NCBI GenBank assembly: GCA_964502215.1
Contig: CAZCUN010000023.1
Location: 1 to 45,712 of the forward strand
Length of the DNA stretch: 45,712 nt
Reading direction: 5' to 3'
DNA from: JAALLB01 sp964502215
Lineage (GTDB): Bacteria > Pseudomonadota > Alphaproteobacteria > Rhizobiales > Rhizobiaceae
In this document: positions 9,355-17,381 of the stretch, one piece after another
Layout: every line of letters starts with the position of its first letter
Numbering within the stretch: the stretch's first letter is position 1
Made by a program: the position numbers and the translations under genes
The notes under the pieces: generated by a model
The model's database searches: none
Told to the model about the DNA's origin: nothing
The model's input: only the letters and a program-made list of their open reading frames with translations

Positions 9355-9804
9355 TTACTGACCCTGCTCTTGCAATGTGACCAAACCAATTTTCTTATAT
9401 CCAGCAGCAGAAATACGCGCCATTATTTTCATAACAGTACCATAATCAGCAGTACGATCACCGCGCACATAAATACGTTCTTCATAACCGTTTTGAGCAA
9501 TCGCCTCTAATTGCGCTAAAATATCATCAGCAGAAATTTCGCTCTCTTGAATATAAACTCGACCTTCCTGATTTACAGAAATTGTAATTGGCTGTGTTTC
9601 AGGTTGAAGGGATTTTGCTTGTGTTTCTGGCAAATCAATTGGCACACCAACAGTTAGAAGCGGTGCTGCTACCATGAAAATAATAAGCAATACGAGCATA
9701 ACATCCACAAAAGGCGTCACGTTAATTTCACTCACTGGCATATGGCGTTTTGAGCGGCGTCTTTTGCCACCTCCACCACCAGCATTTCCCATAGACATTC
9801 CCAT
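9355..9804 (-). CDS. tolR: Biopolymer transport protein TolR (ExbD family)
   Basis: Part of the proton-driven TolQ-TolR stator. A Gly/Arg/Lys-rich cytoplasmic start is followed by PVSEINVTPFVDVMLVLLIIFMVAAP, which contains the transmembrane helix with the proton-carrying Asp of VDVMLVLL. The periplasmic ExbD/TolR domain follows, with YVRGDRTADYGTVMKIM. The length is 149 aa. It starts 11 bp after the tolQ stop, so translation is probably coupled. Confidence 0.96.
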   Translation of the reverse strand: MGMSMGNAGGGGGKRRRSKRHMPVSEINVTPFVDVMLVLLIIFMVAAPLLTVGVPIDLPETQAKSLQPETQPITISVNQEGRVYIQESEISADDILAQLEAIAQNGYEERIYVRGDRTADYGTVMKIMARISAAGYKKIGLVTLQEQGQ

Positions 9805-9815
9805 TTTATAAATCC

Positions 9816-10655
9816 TTACTCAGCAGCACGAGGTTGCTGCGATGTCTGACTAGATTTTTCATCAACCTGGCGAGAAAGAATTGCTGAAAATTCATCCGCA
9901 AAACTTTCAAGTCGTGTCGTGATCTTACCAACGTCAGAAGAAAGCTTATTATAGAAAATTGTCGCTGGAATGGCAGCAAGAAGGCCTAATGCTGTTGCTA
10001 ACAAGGCCTCAGCAATACCAGGCGCCACAACTGCAAGGTTTGTAGATTTAGAACCTGCAATCGCTTGGAATGAGGTCATGATACCAATCACAGTACCAAA
10101 CAAACCCACAAACGGTGTTGCAGAACCGACTGTTGCCAAAAACATTAAACGCGCTTCAAGGCGTTCAGCTTCTTTTGCCAAAGAAACGTCTAGCACTTTA
10201 TCTATTCTTGTACCCAAACCAATTTGAGAATTAGCCCCTCTTTCAAAAGAGCGCTTCCACTCACGCATTGCAGCAACAAAAAGTGCGCCCATGCCTGTAG
10301 GGTTACGGTCTGAAAGAGACTTGTATAAATCCTCAAGCGATTGACCAGACCAAAAAACTTTTTCAAAACGATCCAGTTGGCGTTTTGTACGTTTGTATAG
10401 GAACCATTTATCGATAATGATCGCCCAACTCCAAACAGAAGCAAGCAAAAGACCGATCATAACAATCTTTACAATAAGACCAGCTTCTAGAAACAAACCA
10501 ATCAGGGAAACATCAATCGCGCTACCCAATTCAGAAGTCTCCACGCCTTGAGCGAATGCCGATGACACGCCAAATAGTGCAGTTTCAATCATATCTGCCA
10601 GTACTTTCTTATTTGCGGCCGGAATATTAAAACCAGCCCCCACCGTTTCTTTCAT
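9816..10655 (-). CDS. tolQ: Tol-Pal motor protein TolQ (ExbB family)
   Basis: TolQ is the larger stator subunit of the Tol motor in the inner membrane. The family signature is clear: FLEAGLIVKIVMIGLLLASVWSWAIIIDKW for helix 1, and FVGLFGTVIGIMTSFQAIA plus GIAEALLATALGLLAAIPA for helices 2-3. I place the start at the ATG in MKETVGAGF; a TTG six codons upstream (10673) is also open, and MIETALFG further in is possible. No strong Shine-Dalgarno separates them. The N-terminus is longer than in most TolQ proteins. It heads the tolQRAB cluster. Confidence 0.94.
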   Translation of the reverse strand: MKETVGAGFNIPAANKKVLADMIETALFGVSSAFAQGVETSELGSAIDVSLIGLFLEAGLIVKIVMIGLLLASVWSWAIIIDKWFLYKRTKRQLDRFEKVFWSGQSLEDLYKSLSDRNPTGMGALFVAAMREWKRSFERGANSQIGLGTRIDKVLDVSLAKEAERLEARLMFLATVGSATPFVGLFGTVIGIMTSFQAIAGSKSTNLAVVAPGIAEALLATALGLLAAIPATIFYNKLSSDVGKITTRLESFADEFSAILSRQVDEKSSQTSQQPRAAE

Positions 10656-10730
10656 AGTCAAAACTATGGTCAAAGAATGTCACACTCTGATTCCACAAAT
10701 GACTCTAGGTTACCTTAGAATCGATTAGGG

Positions 10731-10745
10731 TTAATGAAGCGTTAG
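10731..10745. promoter_or_regulatory. CtrA-like box upstream of tolQ (one mismatch)
   Basis: TTAA-N7-TTAG matches 7 of 8 conserved positions of the CtrA consensus TTAA-N7-TTAA. It lies about 75 bp upstream of the tolQ ATG, in the gap after ybgC. The match is imperfect and could be chance in AT-rich DNA. Confidence 0.3.
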
Positions 10746-10791
10746 GATTTTAAAAAAACACAAACAAATAACACATGCTTGAACGGCTACT

Positions 10792-11238
10792 TTATCCACC
10801 TAATTTTGTACGCAGATCATCTGGAAAACGTTTTGCACCACCACCATGATTGATAAATGCTACTTCGACGTCTGCACCACACAACATAATTTCTTCCCCA
10901 TCATCATCAATTCGTAAAACATCTTGACGTAGAAAAGATCTTGCCCCTGTGAGCTTTTGCAAAATAGTTCGAACCGTTAAAAGATCATCAATCACAGCAG
11001 GCGGGCCAAATTTTAAAGTCATCCGGTGAATAGCAAAAGCACTGTCATCTTTAGACAAATCCGTATGGAAAATTTCTAGATGACGAAGCCATTCAGTTCG
11101 CGAACGTTCCATATATTTTAGATAATTAGAATGATAAACCACGCCAGAAAAATCCGTATCTTCATAATAGACACGAACCTGCATCTCATGACCATTTTCT
11201 ATCAACTTGTTATCAAGTTCGATTTTTTCACGTGACAT
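10792..11238 (-). CDS. ybgC: Tol-Pal-associated acyl-CoA thioesterase
   Basis: Hotdog-fold thioesterase that accompanies tolQRAB in proteobacteria. The motif VYYEDTDFSGVVYHSNYLKYMERSRTEWLR contains the catalytic Asp (D of EDTDFSG) and the family signature. Its length of 148 aa is normal. An internal ATG at MQVRVYYEDTD, 18 codons in, is an alternative start. It is 137 bp upstream of tolQ instead of nearly touching it. Upstream, only 53 bp separate it from the divergent MOSC gene, where ruvB normally lies in relatives. Confidence 0.95.
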   Translation of the reverse strand: MSREKIELDNKLIENGHEMQVRVYYEDTDFSGVVYHSNYLKYMERSRTEWLRHLEIFHTDLSKDDSAFAIHRMTLKFGPPAVIDDLLTVRTILQKLTGARSFLRQDVLRIDDDGEEIMLCGADVEVAFINHGGGAKRFPDDLRTKLGG

Positions 11239-11291
11239 TATAAATTAGTCCCATATCCTCAGAATCATCTCAAACACTGTGCAAGATAATC

Positions 11292-12404
11292 ATGACACAA
11301 ACAATTACACCAAGTCTCAAATATATTTATCGCTATCCTGTAAAAGGTTTTCCAGGCCAAAAGCTAGAGGATACGAATTTAGTGAAAGGTGCGGGCATTC
11401 CGAATGATAGGCGATATGCTGTTACCAAAGGCACGATAGATACTGGCGAATGGATGCCTTCTCGCAGTTTTTTCATTAATGCACGTGTCGATGGCATGTC
11501 GAAATTCAAAACCAACTTTGACGGCGAAACCGTAAGATTAGAAAACATCGAAGGCTCAAAAATAAATTTTGAATTAAACAATCCAAAGAGCATTAAACAG
11601 GCCAATACCAAGATTAATGATTTTATGCAGCCTGTAATACTTGAACAAGAAACACCGTCTCCACAAATCATTGATCGCGGCAAAGGTTCTCTTTGGGATT
11701 ATAGCGACACACCGATTTCAATCATCAATGCTGAAAGCGTCAAAGCGCTGGATGCAAAATTAGGAACGACCCTTGACCCTTCCCGGTTTAGGGGGAATTT
11801 AATTATAGAAAATCTACCTGCATGGGATGAATTTGGCTGGATGGGTAAACGCATTCAATTTGGCGAAACCATCCTAGATGTTCACAGACCGATCGATAGA
11901 TGCCCTACTCCAGGCGTTAATCCTGAAACAGGTGAACGCGATGTCGAGGTCACGCCAGGGTTGCGCGATCACTTTGGTCATATTTATTGTGGCATGTACG
12001 CTAATGTCATAAAAGGCGGCAAGATAAAACAAGGCGATGAAATTAAAGTCATTGGCGACGCAGAAATTAAACTTGAAGACACATTCGTCTCAAACGCCAG
12101 CAACTACGCCCTATGGCCTCAAATCGTACAAGTTACTGCTTGTGAAATTGCTGAGGATAAAGCCACATTAACGTTGCAACGAACAAGTCCATGGCCATTA
12201 CCACAATCAACACCTGGTCAAAGATTAAAAATACACTTGGGGAAAGATGGCTGGTCTCAACATCACATCACACAAAGTACAAGTGATGAAGTTACTATCA
12301 CAGTTGAAAAAACCACGCATGACGACCCGGTTACTAAGCTTTTAAATAGAAGATTTACTATAGATAATTCCATTTTAATAAGTGGACCTTACGGAAGATT
12401 TTAA
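11292..12404 (+). CDS. MOSC domain protein with a short flavin-reductase-like tail
   Basis: MOSC domains are related to the molybdenum-cofactor sulfurase C-terminus and occur in enzymes such as YcbX that handle Moco and reduce N-hydroxylated compounds. The N-terminal beta-barrel part (LKYIYRYPVKGFPGQKL, GIPNDRRYAV) and MOSC core (LDPSRFRGNLIIENLPAWDE, DRCPTPGVNPETGERD) are clear to about residue 255. The last 110 residues resemble the start of a ferredoxin-reductase FAD domain (TPGQRLKIHL, SGPYGRF) but stop before an NAD domain or a 2Fe-2S domain. The longer fusions of this family carry both, so this is a naturally short or truncated version. It lies between ybgC and two orphans in the block that splits tol-pal from ruv. 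Confidence 0.85.
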   Translation: MTQTITPSLKYIYRYPVKGFPGQKLEDTNLVKGAGIPNDRRYAVTKGTIDTGEWMPSRSFFINARVDGMSKFKTNFDGETVRLENIEGSKINFELNNPKSIKQANTKINDFMQPVILEQETPSPQIIDRGKGSLWDYSDTPISIINAESVKALDAKLGTTLDPSRFRGNLIIENLPAWDEFGWMGKRIQFGETILDVHRPIDRCPTPGVNPETGERDVEVTPGLRDHFGHIYCGMYANVIKGGKIKQGDEIKVIGDAEIKLEDTFVSNASNYALWPQIVQVTACEIAEDKATLTLQRTSPWPLPQSTPGQRLKIHLGKDGWSQHHITQSTSDEVTITVEKTTHDDPVTKLLNRRFTIDNSILISGPYGRF

Positions 12405-12476
12405 TTACTTGTTTTTAATAAAAAAATAAACATTCATAATATACTGTCCAATTAATTAAAGTTGGCGGAGTTAATT

Positions 12477-13370
12477 ATGTTTGGAAAAAGAAATACAGAA
12501 TCAAGTATAGTTGAGGTTGGTTCTGGTAAAACAGATTTTCACAAAATTCTACTAAACGCCATTGCAGCGCTTACCTTGATTGCGCTTGCTTTACCTATTT
12601 TTTCCATGATTGGAATTTTTACCTCCGTTAATACTGCGCTGTTTAGTATTGCGGGAACAAGTATAGATATAGATCCAGTAACCTCACAACTCAAATCAGC
12701 GAACCGCAATGGCGGTATCTATTCAGGCGATAATTCAAAATACTTAAAGGGCCTCTATGAGAAACTTGAAAATGACACAACGTCTACAGAAGTCGCAAAA
12801 CTTGCAACAGATCTTAATATTATATTTGCAGACTTTGATAGCCATGTATCATCTCAAGAAGATAAACTTTCACTGCTCATCAACAATGAAACAGCACCTA
12901 AAACTCTCATGAATATAAACAAAGCAACAAGGTTGATTAGCGTTGACCTTGAGAAATTGGGAGAAGCAGCTTTTGTTATGATTTCAAATAGACCTGTAAT
13001 TCTTGATGTATCCAATCAGCCTGAAGATGCTATTGGGCGAGTTGGTATTGAAAACAAACTGCCATTTGACATCATCAACAATACAACGCCCATATTGGCA
13101 GGTTTTCGTGTTGAAGCATTTAACTTTTACAGTGCAATTTCACCAAAAGAATTAAAGAAACAAGTCAAAGAGAAAAGACGCAGATCGAAATTATGTTCTG
13201 CAGTTCGCGATTGGCAAAAATTCTTTGATGTCGAAGACCGCAATATAAAACTGTGGCACGCAATTAATCCAATCGGGCTGAAGGTCGGAGAAAAAAGCGT
13301 CAAATCTTCATATGTAAAACCAGTAAGATACAAAGATTACAAACGACTTTGCTTAAAGGTCAAATGGTAA
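12477..13370 (+). CDS. Hypothetical membrane-anchored protein A
   Basis: I do not recognise this 297-aa protein. The ATG at 12477 is preceded by GGCGGAG at a workable distance, which decides against the TTG at 12462. It has a basic cytoplasmic start, one long hydrophobic segment near residues 25-55 (ILLNAIAALTLIALALPIFS) and then a hydrophilic region that should be extracytoplasmic. Two cysteines lie in the Lys/Arg-rich C-terminal third (KLCSAV and RLCLKVKW). It sits 40 bp before protein B on the same strand, and the pair probably forms an operon. Function unknown. Confidence 0.7.
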   Translation: MFGKRNTESSIVEVGSGKTDFHKILLNAIAALTLIALALPIFSMIGIFTSVNTALFSIAGTSIDIDPVTSQLKSANRNGGIYSGDNSKYLKGLYEKLENDTTSTEVAKLATDLNIIFADFDSHVSSQEDKLSLLINNETAPKTLMNINKATRLISVDLEKLGEAAFVMISNRPVILDVSNQPEDAIGRVGIENKLPFDIINNTTPILAGFRVEAFNFYSAISPKELKKQVKEKRRRSKLCSAVRDWQKFFDVEDRNIKLWHAINPIGLKVGEKSVKSSYVKPVRYKDYKRLCLKVKW

Positions 13371-13410
13371 AAAAATATTTTATTTGATAGGATAATTAGG
13401 GGATATTAAC

Positions 13411-14250
13411 ATGAAAGATAATAGGCCAGCATTTGGCAATATGTCTACAGATAGGAACTCAGATTTCTCTTTGTCGAGTTCAAATTCCAGCTCTGGCATG
13501 GATTGGTCAACGATATTTGTAGGCGCTAGTGTAATTGTAATTGTTTCATCAGTCACCTTTGTTTCAACAATCATGATATCTAGTAAAGGCGAAGCAAAGA
13601 AATCTGATTACTTTGCAGGTGAAATAACACCTGTTGCCCGCGAATATAAGAAAAAAGCTTATAAATCTGCTGCTGTCTTTGGGTCTTTTTCAAACATTCA
13701 TGCCAAATTAAAAGTCAATAAAACCAACGTTGGATTAGACGCTATTGATAGTGAGTTACATGAAAAATGTTTAAAACCAAGCTATCCCAACACCGCTAAT
13801 GATGTTGCAAGACTTGGCCACATAAGTTTAAAGCCAAGACAAGCGGCTAAATATATAAATTGCACTATGGGTATCCAAAAAAGCCGTCTCTGCGACAGCT
13901 ACTATAGAAAGAGGCTTGCTAAGCGACTTAGCGGTGTCATTACGAAAGAAGCAGCTAACAGAGCTTATGTAAAACGTGTGTTAGGTAGCAAAAGCTTAAA
14001 CGGTGTTGCAATGAGACGAATGGTTGATTTCAATAAAAAAATCAAAAATTCAGCAAAAAATGGCATCAGTGGCGGCACACGAAGAGGGCCTGTTATAACC
14101 TCATCAATGGGTTCCAGAATTTCAGAACTATCAAAACATGGTTTACTAAACAAATCTGATTTTGGTTTGAGCTATTTTGCAAAAGTCCCGCCTGAAGTTG
14201 AGCGTTATATGGTTGAGCAAACTGTTGAAGTTTGCCCATCGTGGTTCTAG
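13411..14250 (+). CDS. Hypothetical membrane-anchored protein B
   Basis: This 279-aa protein is not recognised. A Ser/Asn-rich cytoplasmic start (SLSSSNSSSG) leads into one transmembrane helix at about residues 34-54 (IFVGASVIVIVSSVTFVSTI). The rest is basic and likely periplasmic, with four cysteines (HEKCLK, YINCTM, SRLCDS, VEVCPSWF) that could form disulfides. It follows protein A with the same architecture (short cytoplasmic tail, single anchor, basic Cys-containing outer domain), which suggests joint function. It ends 4 bp before the convergent metallophosphoesterase gene. Confidence 0.7.
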   Translation: MKDNRPAFGNMSTDRNSDFSLSSSNSSSGMDWSTIFVGASVIVIVSSVTFVSTIMISSKGEAKKSDYFAGEITPVAREYKKKAYKSAAVFGSFSNIHAKLKVNKTNVGLDAIDSELHEKCLKPSYPNTANDVARLGHISLKPRQAAKYINCTMGIQKSRLCDSYYRKRLAKRLSGVITKEAANRAYVKRVLGSKSLNGVAMRRMVDFNKKIKNSAKNGISGGTRRGPVITSSMGSRISELSKHGLLNKSDFGLSYFAKVPPEVERYMVEQTVEVCPSWF

Positions 14251-14254
14251 CGCT

Positions 14255-15166
14255 TTAAGCAAGATCATTATTACCAGCCTCAATCAAAACAATTTCAGGT
14301 GGCGTTGCAAATCGTACAGGCAACATCGAGCAGCCAAGGCCACCTGAAACAATCAGATGACGGTTATCTTCAATGATATGACCATAATTAAGCTTCCTAC
14401 CAGATGCAGTGATGGGTGCGTATCCAAAAAACCTAACTTGTCCACCATGCGTATGTCCAGCAACCGTAAGTGAAACGCGCTCAGGTACTTTCGGAAATAT
14501 ATCAGGTTCATGCGCCATTAAAATTACAGGCGCATCATCCTTTATGTCGCTGAGTGTTTTATCCAAATCATCCCGTCCGCCCCATTTTGAATAGCCATAT
14601 TTGCGAAACGGTGGATAAGCTAATTGATCACCAAGCCCTGCCAGCCAAAACTTTTGCTTGCCTTTTTTAAGTTGAACGGCATCATTTTCATAAACAGTAA
14701 TACCAGATTTTTCGAGAGCCAATTGGCCAAAGGGTTTGCCAGCCCTATTGCGTTGAACTGTTCTATCTTCCCAAAAATCATGATTACCCAAAACCGCATG
14801 AACACCAAGCGGCGCTTCAAGCTCAGCTAATACGGGCGCCCACTCTGATGAATGCACATAGTCGGTCACCAAGTTCAAACCAGTACTATAATCTCCAAGA
14901 AGCAAAATAACATCAGGCTTAAGCTTATTAGTTTCGCGTACGATATAACGAATGCGCTCAACACTCATCCATGGGTTACAAGCATGAATGTCTGCCAGCA
15001 CCGCAATGCGTAAATCCAAGCCTTTTGGCCAGTTGGGAAGTTGTGGTCGATAATAGGTTGTCTTCAAACTATAAAGCGGTTCAATTGCAAAGGCATAACT
15101 ACCAAGCGCCAAAGACCCAAGCGCACCACATCCAACCAGCTTCATAAATTTCCTGCGTGTAAACAT
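14255..15166 (-). CDS. Tat-exported metallophosphoesterase (YaeI-like)
   Basis: Calcineurin-like phosphoesterase of the YaeI type, some members of which cleave phosphodiester or pyrophosphate bonds in lipid A precursors. The ATG giving MFTRRKFMKL is preferred because TRRKFMK is a good twin-arginine motif in front of a hydrophobic segment. Metal-binding motifs are complete: LADIHAC, LLLGDYSTG, VLGNHDFWED, LMAHEPD and VAGHTHGGQV. The substrate cannot be read from the sequence. It is upstream of ruvB on the same strand, 94 bp away, with no clear terminator between them. Confidence 0.9.
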   Translation of the reverse strand: MFTRRKFMKLVGCGALGSLALGSYAFAIEPLYSLKTTYYRPQLPNWPKGLDLRIAVLADIHACNPWMSVERIRYIVRETNKLKPDVILLLGDYSTGLNLVTDYVHSSEWAPVLAELEAPLGVHAVLGNHDFWEDRTVQRNRAGKPFGQLALEKSGITVYENDAVQLKKGKQKFWLAGLGDQLAYPPFRKYGYSKWGGRDDLDKTLSDIKDDAPVILMAHEPDIFPKVPERVSLTVAGHTHGGQVRFFGYAPITASGRKLNYGHIIEDNRHLIVSGGLGCSMLPVRFATPPEIVLIEAGNNDLA

Positions 15167-15260
15167 CAATACCATCCCAAAGTAATTTCAACTTCGCTAT
15201 GGCTATCAAGTCGATGGCAAGTTTTCTGGCAGTAGATTAGGAGGTTTTGTGCAAGTTTAA

Positions 15261-16310
15261 CTATTCATCCTCAAATAAGCTGGCCTGAGTTGCTGCTAAG
15301 TTCTTAGGCGTTGCAAGTCCCAAATGCTTCCATGCACGTTCGGTCATCACACGGCCTCTTGGTGTTCGCTGAATGAAGCCTTGTTGAATTAGGAACGGCT
15401 CGATGATATCTTCGATGGCATCGCGCGGTTCTGATAGGGCAGCGGCAATGGTTTCAATGCCAACTGGACCACCGCCAAAATTTCTGGCGATTTGATTTAA
15501 GTATCGACGGTCTAATTCATCAAGCCCAATGGAATCCACTTCCAATCGTTGAAGCGCTTCATCGGCAAGTTTTGAGGTAACTTCTGGTGCATCTGCTACG
15601 ACTGCAAAATCTCTAACACGTCTTAATAATCGCCCTGCAATTCTGGGCGTTCCTCTAGCGCGATTAGCAATTTCTCGTGCGCCATCATCAGCAAGTGGTA
15701 AACCCATAATCCGCGCACCACGTTTGACGATAAGCTCTAATTCTTCTGGCTCATAAAAATTAAGACGAACTGGAATGCCAAAGCGATCACGCAAGGGCGT
15801 TGTTAAAAGGCCTAATCTGGTCGTCGCAGCCACAAGCGTAAATTTGGCCAGATCAATCTTAACCGATCTAGCTGCAGGGCCTTCGCCAATGATCAAATCA
15901 AGCTGATAATCCTCCATCGCTGGATATAAAATTTCTTCAACCGCAGGATTAAGCCGATGAATTTCATCAATGAACAAAACATCACGGTCTTCAAGATTAG
16001 TCAGCAGAGCTGCCAAGTCACCCGCCTTGGCAATCACAGGGCCAGAAGTTGAACGGAAATTAACGCCCAATTCCTTTGCCATAATTTGTGCAAGCGTTGT
16101 CTTGCCAAGTCCCGGAGGGCCAACAAAAAGCACATGGTCTAATGCCTCACCACGCTTCTTCGCCGCTTCAATAAAAACCTTGAGATTAGCCCGCGCCGCC
16201 GCCTGCCCAACAAAATCATCGAGTGACTGAGGACGCATCGCAACATCGATGTCAGCGATTTGATCGTCGCCTTGTTTTTCGGGCGTTATAATGCGGTCAT
16301 TGGTTTCCAT
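15261..16310 (-). CDS. ruvB: Holliday junction branch migration ATPase RuvB
   Basis: RuvB forms the hexameric motor that drives branch migration with RuvA. Walker A GPPGLGKTT lies near residue 65, Walker B DVLFIDEIHRL near 115, and the C-terminal winged helix contains YLNQIARNFGGGPVGIETIAAALSEPRDAIEDIIEPFLIQQGFIQRTPRGR. The length of 349 aa is normal. Its ATG overlaps the stop of the preceding small membrane gene (TAATG), implying coupled translation. In most relatives ruvA abuts ruvB directly; here two paralogs and a duplication scar lie between them. Confidence 0.97.
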   Translation of the reverse strand: METNDRIITPEKQGDDQIADIDVAMRPQSLDDFVGQAAARANLKVFIEAAKKRGEALDHVLFVGPPGLGKTTLAQIMAKELGVNFRSTSGPVIAKAGDLAALLTNLEDRDVLFIDEIHRLNPAVEEILYPAMEDYQLDLIIGEGPAARSVKIDLAKFTLVAATTRLGLLTTPLRDRFGIPVRLNFYEPEELELIVKRGARIMGLPLADDGAREIANRARGTPRIAGRLLRRVRDFAVVADAPEVTSKLADEALQRLEVDSIGLDELDRRYLNQIARNFGGGPVGIETIAAALSEPRDAIEDIIEPFLIQQGFIQRTPRGRVMTERAWKHLGLATPKNLAATQASLFEDE

Positions 16311-16801
16311 TATTGAAGTCCCTCTTGCTCATCAAAAGCCAAGTGTAATTTTGATATACTAAGCCCATTATAATAAAGCCGATATGAAAAATAAGCTGCA
16401 ATGAGAGAACAAGGCCATATAAAAAAGGATGCTACGAGACCTGATTTGGATATAAGTTCTTTATAAGAGCCAATAAAATAACCTATGACTAAAGTTACCA
16501 TAACAACCGTAATTACCAACACAGTTAAAGCTGTTAGCTTTTTGAATATCCAGGCATAAATTGCAATGCCAATTGAACTTGAAAGAGCAAAAACGAAACC
16601 AATCTTATAAGAGAAAAAAATAAATAGAGGCAATGATGCAAGCATTTTTCCAAAGTCTGATGGATTTTCTGAAAATAAGGATACAGCAAAAAAACTAAAT
16701 GCAAAGAAGATACCACCAATTGGGCAACCTAATAGCGTTGAAAAGAAAAATATAAATACACCATCCCAAATTGGCGTGTGCTTATGCTCCACATCTCTCA
16801 C
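16310..16801 (-). CDS. Small multi-spanning membrane protein, copy 1 (ruvB side)
   Basis: Unrecognised 163-aa protein with about four hydrophobic segments. It is a clear paralog of the gene at 16881-17381: shared blocks are PIWD near the start, PIGG-FF, SIGIAIYA, L-VLVIT and AYFSYRL-YN-LSISKL near the end. It uses a GTG start that overlaps a TGA stop (GTGA) belonging to the chimeric remnant, exactly as copy 2 overlaps the real ruvA stop. It lies inside the ruv operon, so it should be co-transcribed and SOS-responsive if ruvC is. Function unknown. Confidence 0.75.
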   Translation of the reverse strand: MRDVEHKHTPIWDGVFIFFFSTLLGCPIGGIFFAFSFFAVSLFSENPSDFGKMLASLPLFIFFSYKIGFVFALSSSIGIAIYAWIFKKLTALTVLVITVVMVTLVIGYFIGSYKELISKSGLVASFFIWPCSLIAAYFSYRLYYNGLSISKLHLAFDEQEGLQ

Positions 16802-16878
16802 CCCGCCAACTCCTTCAAGTCTAACCGAATAAGAAGCGACTGTTTTTCCTGCGCTATAATGCGTTCCGTCATTTCCAT
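16798..16878 (-). pseudogene. 26-codon chimera of ruvB 5' end and ruvA 3' end (duplication scar)
   Basis: The frame begins MEMTERIIAQEKQ, matching the RuvB start METNDRIITPEKQ, and ends LIRLDLKELAG, matching the RuvA end LIRLGLKELAG. It starts 2 bp after the copy-2 stop and its TGA overlaps the copy-1 GTG start. This is the junction expected from tandem duplication of a unit running from the ruvA tail through the membrane gene into the ruvB head. The equivalent stop codons are 580 bp apart. Both halves have diverged from their parents, so the event is not recent. It may still be translated to carry coupling from copy 2 to copy 1. Confidence 0.8.
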
Positions 16879-16880
16879 GA

Positions 16881-17381
16881 TTAAACTCCCTCTAGCTCAT
16901 CAGCAGCCAAATCCAACTTGGATATGCTTAACCAGTTATAACAAAGCCGATACGAAAAGTAAGCGGAAACTAGACAACACGATATGAACCACATCATAAA
17001 AATATAAGACACCTCATTTGAAGATAAAATATCCGGAAGGTTTTCTGGCTGAAATATAAAAACAGCCATTGGCGCAACTATAAAAAAAGTAATTACCAAA
17101 ACACTTAGAGTCGAAATTTTTGTATATATTGAAGCATATATAGCGATGCCAATTGACGTACAAAATGCTGGAACAAGTCCTATTACATAAGAAAACAATG
17201 TAAATGTTGGTAATAGAAAAAGAAAATCACCAAAGCTCATAGAACTCTCAGCAAAGAAGGATTTCAGATAAAGCCCAACTGAGAAAAACACACCACCAAT
17301 GGGAGATCCAAAAACGGCTAAAAACAATACTATTTTAAAGCTATCCCAGATAGGCTCGTGCATTTGCTCAACCTCACTCAC
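16881..17381 (-). CDS. Small multi-spanning membrane protein, copy 2 (ruvA side)
   Basis: Unrecognised 166-aa protein with about four hydrophobic segments, paralogous to copy 1. The order of blocks is HEPIWDSF, GSPIGGVFF, SIGIAIYASIY, LSVLVITFF and AYFSYRLCYNWLSISKLDLA. Its GTG start overlaps the ruvA stop (GTGA, 17378-17381), so it is likely translated by coupling to ruvA. The two copies differ substantially in the middle and agree best at the two ends, consistent with an old duplication under some constraint. Confidence 0.75.
   Translation of the reverse strand: MSEVEQMHEPIWDSFKIVLFLAVFGSPIGGVFFSVGLYLKSFFAESSMSFGDFLFLLPTFTLFSYVIGLVPAFCTSIGIAIYASIYTKISTLSVLVITFFIVAPMAVFIFQPENLPDILSSNEVSYIFMMWFISCCLVSAYFSYRLCYNWLSISKLDLAADELEGV

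Noticed and set aside
12462..12476. TTG start of hypothetical protein A
   Set aside because: The ATG at 12477 has a GGCGGAG ribosome site in the right position.
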